In this document: positions 59,845 through 64,000 of the stretch, piece after piece
How positions within the stretch are numbered: position 1 is the stretch's first letter
Layout of the letters: each line of letters starts with the position of its first letter
Assembly (NCBI GenBank): GCA_010909165.1
Contig: VJWM01000016.1
Coordinates: 186,001-250,000 of the forward strand
Direction: 5' to 3'
Source: Anthoceros angustus
Lineage: Eukaryota; Streptophyta; Anthocerotopsida; Anthocerotales; Anthocerotaceae
Length of the DNA stretch: 64,000 bases
Translations under genes and position numbers: made by a program
The notes under the pieces: model-generated
Databases searched by the model: none
Seen by the model: the letters and a program-made list of their open reading frames with translations, nothing else
What the model was told of the DNA's origin: nothing

Positions 59845-60021
59845 ACTCCTGTAAGAACTCCTTGATAACAATAATGAGAACAAGGAAACACATCTCTAGC
59901 AATACCCAAATTAGTGTCTTCTTATGTCTTTCTACATTGTTGTTACACCATATCGCCAGGAACACTCATATCCAATACAATATCTTGCAATGACTAATCC
60001 TGTAAAAGAATACCTTCATGA

Positions 60022-60330
60022 TTATGTACCTTCTCTTCTTCCAAAACTTGTGTTTAGGGCTTTGGTTGCATCTACTAAAGTTGCTATCACACCTACTGTC
60101 TTATAATGGAGGATACAGTCTTGCTTTCCATACAACCTATAACCCACAGAAGTTGCTTGCCGAGCAAAGTTCTCTAGGTTAGCAGAAGAAAGAACACTCT
60201 CCTTTTCAATCTCACTATCACGGATCTCACCAAGGTCCATCAATATGCTGTTCAACTTCGAAGCTAGCACTGGAATAGAAGGTGGAACATTTGTGGGGAT
60301 CTCAAACTTTTGGCGTTTGACAACCATCAA
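60022..60330 (-). other. 102-codon open frame, unrecognised
   Basis: Starts 'MMVVKRQKFEIPTNVPPSIP' and has balanced residue use in an AT-rich context, which is better than chance. No family recognised. Its first codons lie within the first unit of the tandem array at 60300-60620, so the array may have grown from its 5' end. Confidence 0.35.
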
Positions 60331-60620
60331 AGGTCATCCTTAAGAAAACGCCTACAAATTCACACAACGCCCACAATAACGAATGCGACATTAACGAATG
60401 CCCACAATAACGTCTTTAAGAACAGATCTCAAACTTCTGGAGTTTCACAACCATCAAAGCCATCCTTAAGCAAACGCCACAATAAGAATGCCCACAATAA
60501 CGAATGCCCACAAAAACTGCTTTAAGAACGGATCTCAAACTTATGGCATTTCACAACCATCGAAGCCATTCTTAACCGAACGCCCATAAGTTCATAGGAC
60601 ACCTACAATAACGAGCTCTT
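60300..60620 (+). repeat. irregular tandem array, ~105-130-bp units
   Basis: Three units begin with a variant of 'ctcaaacttytgg-gttt-acaaccatc' at about 60300, 60427 and 60533. The internal phrase 'cccacaataacgaatgc' is itself repeated several times within units. Confidence 0.8.
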
Positions 60621-61461
60621 ACAATAATTATGGGCATTCATATGACACCTACAATAACGAACGCCCACAACAACAACGGCATTAAGGATGGAGTCCGGAA
60701 TGAAACCTATGAGGTTAAACCTTAAAATGGTATGAAACGGTATAGGTTAAACTATAAGGGTAAAATAAAATAGAAATAAACATTCAGCTTGTCCGAAGAT
60801 ATTTGGTTCAATGTTCAATTTTGGTTGTGTGTAGTTGGTAGACGGTTGAGTTCAAGGAAATTGAATGAATTTTCTCATGTGGCTCTAATTCATGTTCGTA
60901 GTTTAATTCGTGTATGTTCGACCAAACCGCCCATGCGGATAGTTCCATTCGTGTTTGTTCCATGCGGATAGTTCCATTCGATAACGATGAAATTTGTACG
61001 CAGCAAACCAACTCCCGACTCCCGAGTCGAAATCCATTCCGCACTCGAGCAGTGCAATGTACGGTCACACAAGCTCCGACGATCACCAGCTCACAGCGCC
61101 GGATCGGAGCCCCCACGTCGGTAGTTCTTCCCTGTACCACTCTACTCTACATTGCACCGGTAGTCTGTAGACTCAAGAATGTTTATGAAGGAAATGGTAA
61201 CATTAGAGGCCGAGCTTGGCTACAATTGGCAGGACGAGTCCTCCAGTATCCGGCAAATGCCTTTAGCCGATATAATGTAGACTAGTGCAATCCTATGTGC
61301 CCTAGGGCAGGGAGGAGGGATGCGCTACTACCTAGTGTATGTGACGGAAGTTCTCCGACGCGCAGAGGAGAAATCCATCTTCATCCGCTGAATGTGCAAG
61401 CCATTCCTCTGGATGGATGGGTGGACAAATCGATTCGGTAGGTGGAAGTGAAATCTCACAG
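60621..61461. other. spacer downstream of the CASP-like gene
   Basis: The phrase 'catgcggatagttccattcg' occurs twice around 60933-60980. The CASP-like 3' untranslated region should lie at the right end. No gene recognised. Confidence 0.45.
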
Positions 61462-62411
61462 CTAGGAGCGGAGTGTGGAGACGACTTTTCGAGAAGAGGT
61501 GAACGCTAACACCGCCAGAATGAGAAACGTGACGAAGGCCATAGCGGAAACCGCTTCCGCTTTGGAGCACAGTGAATTGATGGAGAAGTCATCGCACACT
61601 CTGTTGTCATTGACTCCGTCGCCATTTCTGTATACCACTATCAGGGTGGCCGTGGAGGCGCCAGCGGCGAAGACGAGGTAGGCCAGTATCTGCGTACCAG
61701 GAGCGAGAGCGAGGTCAGACAATCGCACTTGATCCAATCCCGGCCCGCAAGGTGTGGAACGCAGCCTCTGAGGCGTCCCACCTGGTCGAAGACGAAGGTG
61801 GGCAAGGCGCCGGCGTAACGGGCTACGGCGTTGTACGCCACAAAGATGAGAACGATCTGCACCAGCTCGTACACCAGGACGATGACGACGGCGCCGAAGA
61901 CGAATCTGGCAGTGCGTGGGGCAAAGCAAGCAAACCAAACAGCTCAGGCGGTGGCATTTGCAGACAGTCGGGAACCCAGACAAAGACGAGACCAAACGGA
62001 AGGAAACGAAACGAGAAGAGAAAGCTTGGTTGCGAAGGGCAGTCCAGACAGGTGCACTGCTCTTGCTCACTTGAAGGGCGCAAGGTGGAGCGCAACGAAA
62101 GAGACCGAGAAGGCCTCCCCGTTGGAGTCGAGGTATGTCACCGTTTGCTTGGCTGCACCGCTTACGCCCACGCAGACGAGGGCCAGCACCGCGGCGATGG
62201 CCCTCAACGCCACGACCAGCAGGCGTGACCCACCCTGGGCGCCCCCGGCATTGGAGACGTGGTGATGGTAGGGGGAGGCCACGCCATCGAAGCCCGTCGG
62301 CGGGCCGGTACCGGTACCCGTGCCCTGTCCGCCTCCGACTCCATACCCCGCGCCGCCGGCATACGCTGGTGCCGCGCCGCCACCCACCGGAGCCCCCGTC
62401 CCGGTTCCCAT
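61462..62411 (-). CDS. CASP-like four-transmembrane protein (3 exons)
   Basis: Exons 62411-62071, 61905-61782 and 61689-61462 join in phase; about 230 residues. A Gly/Pro/Ala-rich cytosolic N-tail precedes four hydrophobic segments: 'LLVVALRAIAAVLALVCVGV' (with the conserved Arg of the first helix), 'FVFGAVVIVLVYELVQIVLI', 'ILAYLVFAAGASTATLIVVY' and 'AMAFVTFLILAVLAFTS'. An extracellular loop with two cysteines ('RVCDDFSINSLCSKAEA') lies before the last helix. Helix layout, loop and intron positions fit the CASP-like family (Casparian strip membrane domain), plasma-membrane scaffold proteins that can recruit wall-modifying enzymes. In plants without a Casparian strip their role is not established. 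The Met at 62411 is chosen because its Gly-rich tail suits the family; an in-frame Met at 62573 would add 54 residues. Confidence 0.9.
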
Positions 62412-62990
62412 CCTCCGCACCTGCTGCCGCTCAACTCGCGGCTCCCCCTCGGGCCCTTCCCGCTTCCCTCGCCTTCCTTCCCTACCGCGGCTTGCTGCAA
62501 ACCAGGGCCCTGCGAGCGAGGAGGAAGAGAACGGGCGGAGCGGAGGTCGATGCGGGCGAGGACTCGGTGCCAATGCCTCGTCCCCCTGGCTCAGAGTATT
62601 AGGCTCTGCACCGGAAGCTCCTCCGCACCTTCCTCATCCCGCTGTTGCATTGCCCAAAGAACTTTTCAGCACTAGCAGCCGGAATGCGGGCTGACAACAC
62701 GCGCAACGTTTGTTTAACGTTTCCGCGGCCGCCGTCGCCTCCTCCAATCACAGGATGGGATGACGGTATCGAGGAGGACTTCTGGATTAGAATGTGCCGG
62801 CAGCCCTGCCCGTACGCGCGCCCGCTGTTCATTCATCCCACAAGGTGCTGATGCTACTATGCGATTTGCGGCACCGCTTTTTCTTCTTGATCAGGTCACA
62901 TGCCTGCAAATACCGACAGCCGGGACTCGAGTTACTTGCACTGCGATTAGCTGTTAACGAGTAGGGCAGCGTTACAACAATGTTAGAGAC
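62412..62990. promoter_or_regulatory. upstream region of the CASP-like gene
   Basis: GC-rich near the gene and then mixed. Presumed promoter and 5' untranslated region. No specific element could be assigned with confidence. Confidence 0.35.
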
Positions 62991-63029
62991 TTAGTCCATT
63001 GCCTTTACGTGAGCTTTAAGACACTAGTG

Positions 63030-63185
63030 ATTATAGTTGATACAGGGATTCGAACCGCGGTGACCACGTTCCTGACGTTCCAGGCTGAGGCCCTACTCAC
63101 ATTGCGTGAGGCCTCCGTCCGTCCGCAGCCCGCGTATAGCGGGCACCGGACGGAGCTGTAGCGCACCGTGCGCCGGGCCCGCTAA
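63030..63185 (-). mobile_element. possible tRNA-derived SINE head
   Basis: On the minus strand 'ggttcgaatccctgtatca' (about 63057-63039) matches a B-box (GGTTCGANTCC), preceded about 40 bases upstream by an A-box-like 'tagggcctcagcctgg' (about 63097-63082). The T-stem does not pair well enough for a true tRNA. GC-rich DNA with an inverted 'gcccgcgtatagcgggc' lies just upstream. Read as an RNA polymerase III promoter of a SINE; no tail or target duplication identified. Confidence 0.35.
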
Positions 63186-63351
63186 AAATGGGAGATTCGT
63201 TATATGTAGGAATGGTATTTAGGGTTTCAGTTAGGAAGGACCCGTTATTCAATCCCGGGCAAGCTCGAAGTAGCCCGGGTTTGCTCTTCTCTTCCTCCAC
63301 TCTTGAACCCCGTCTCGCTTTTCATGCAGACCTCGCTAGGAGTGTCCTGCG

Positions 63352-63420
63352 CTGGGACTTCCCTTCTTCTCACGCTGCGACTTCCCTTCTTCTCACGCTG
63401 GGACTTCCCTTCTTCTCGTC
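63352..63420 (+). repeat. 23-bp tandem repeat, 3 copies
   Basis: Units at 63352, 63375 and 63398, each 'ctgsgacttcccttcttctc' plus three bases. One substitution in the second unit. Confidence 0.9.
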
Positions 63421-63690
63421 TGCACTTGAGAGTCTTGTGTCTGAGTTCTTCTTTTTTTATATATGATTATATTGATTATCTTATTTTCAGTTATCGATCC
63501 TGTGTTCTAATTTTTAGTTATGGATCCTATGTTGTACTTCATGCTTCAAGTTATGTTCCAAAGGTCATATTCACATTCTTTATACTTGGGGGATGTACAC
63601 TATATGGGAACCGATGACAGTGTGATGCATGTATTGTTCATACTCCTTTTGGCAGCTTCAGGTGGTGCTCTTGTGGAGACTTTGCACACG

Positions 63691-63943
63691 CAAAAAAGTC
63701 GTATTTGGTGGAAAGCTCCATCTTCTACAGGGTTATGGGAAGAGCTACACATGCAAGCTTGGCACTTGGAAGGTGCAAAAAAGTCGTATTTGGTGGAAAG
63801 CTCCATCTTCTACAGGGTTATGGGAAGAGCTACACATGCAAGCTTGGCACTTGGAAGGTGCAAAAAAGTCGTATTTGGTGGAAAGCTCCATCTTCTACAG
63901 GGTTATGGGAAGAGCTACACATGCAAGCTTGGCACTTGGAAGG
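63691..63943 (+). repeat. 85-bp tandem repeat, 3 copies
   Basis: 'caaaaaagtcgtatttggtg' recurs at 63691, 63776 and 63861, exactly 85 bp apart, and the copies look identical until the array ends near 63943. Because 85 is not a multiple of three, any frame through it rotates, so long frames on either strand are artefacts. Confidence 0.95.
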
Positions 63944-64000
63944 TCCTGAGAGACGAGATGAGCATTGGCGTAGAGAATACCGAATGTCATATCCAACTTT

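Noticed and set aside
63039-63110. tRNA gene on the minus strand
   Set aside because: The T-loop consensus is present but the T-stem pairs poorly and no acceptor stem or anticodon arm could be drawn, so only a possible SINE head is reported.

Overview
The window looks like nuclear DNA of a land plant. The coding regions are multi-exon with short GT-AG introns. They encode plant-specific families: SIZ1-type SUMO ligase, SUVH4/KRYPTONITE-type histone methyltransferase, CASP-like membrane protein, cinnamyl alcohol dehydrogenase, and the plant form of PEP mutase. The transposon classes on the left (CACTA, DUF7869-like, integrase-core DDE) suggest a non-seed plant such as a bryophyte, lycophyte or fern, but that is an inference and I cannot name the species.

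Layout. Bases 1-30.6 kb are a transposon graveyard with no intact host gene. It holds a CACTA/TNP2 transposase remnant (4.1-5.1 kb, minus), fragments of a protein that reads as a permuted DNA methyltransferase (6.3-7.0 kb minus; 19.6-20.8 kb plus), two relatives of a DUF7869-type transposon protein (14.0-14.7 kb minus; 21.6-23.6 kb plus), a three-exon DDE/integrase-core transposase remnant (25.6-26.85 kb plus), several direct duplications of 0.4-1.6 kb, and a GC-rich simple-sequence tract (29.8-30.6 kb).

Bases 31-51.4 kb form a gene island, all on the minus strand: a 5'-truncated and frameshifted CAD (31.1-32.4 kb), SIZ1 (34.7-39.8 kb, 15 exons), a transit-peptide-bearing PEP mutase/isocitrate lyase-like gene (45.1-47.5 kb, 8 exons), and an SUVH4-like H3K9 methyltransferase (47.9-51.4 kb, 15 exons). 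The last two are only about 370 bp apart. Between SIZ1 and the PEP mutase lies about 5 kb of AT-rich DNA without recognisable genes.

Bases 52-60.7 kb are a second repeat zone. It holds a non-LTR reverse transcriptase fragment, a 4.65-kb non-autonomous CACTA-like element (TSD TCA) carrying a second 1.16-kb element (TSD CAT), a possible endonuclease end of the same LINE beyond it, and small tandem arrays. At 61.5-62.4 kb is a three-exon CASP-like gene (minus). The last 1 kb has a tRNA-like promoter box and two tandem arrays (23 bp and 85 bp units).

The host genes are not an operon. The SUVH4-like and SIZ1 genes both act in chromatin/SUMO biology, and both carry a hydrophobic-acidic stretch resembling a SUMO-interacting motif. 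Their proximity may be chance. The most unusual item is the methyltransferase-like protein embedded in transposon DNA, present in more than one copy. Exon boundaries given below were placed by eye from splice consensus and reading-frame continuity.
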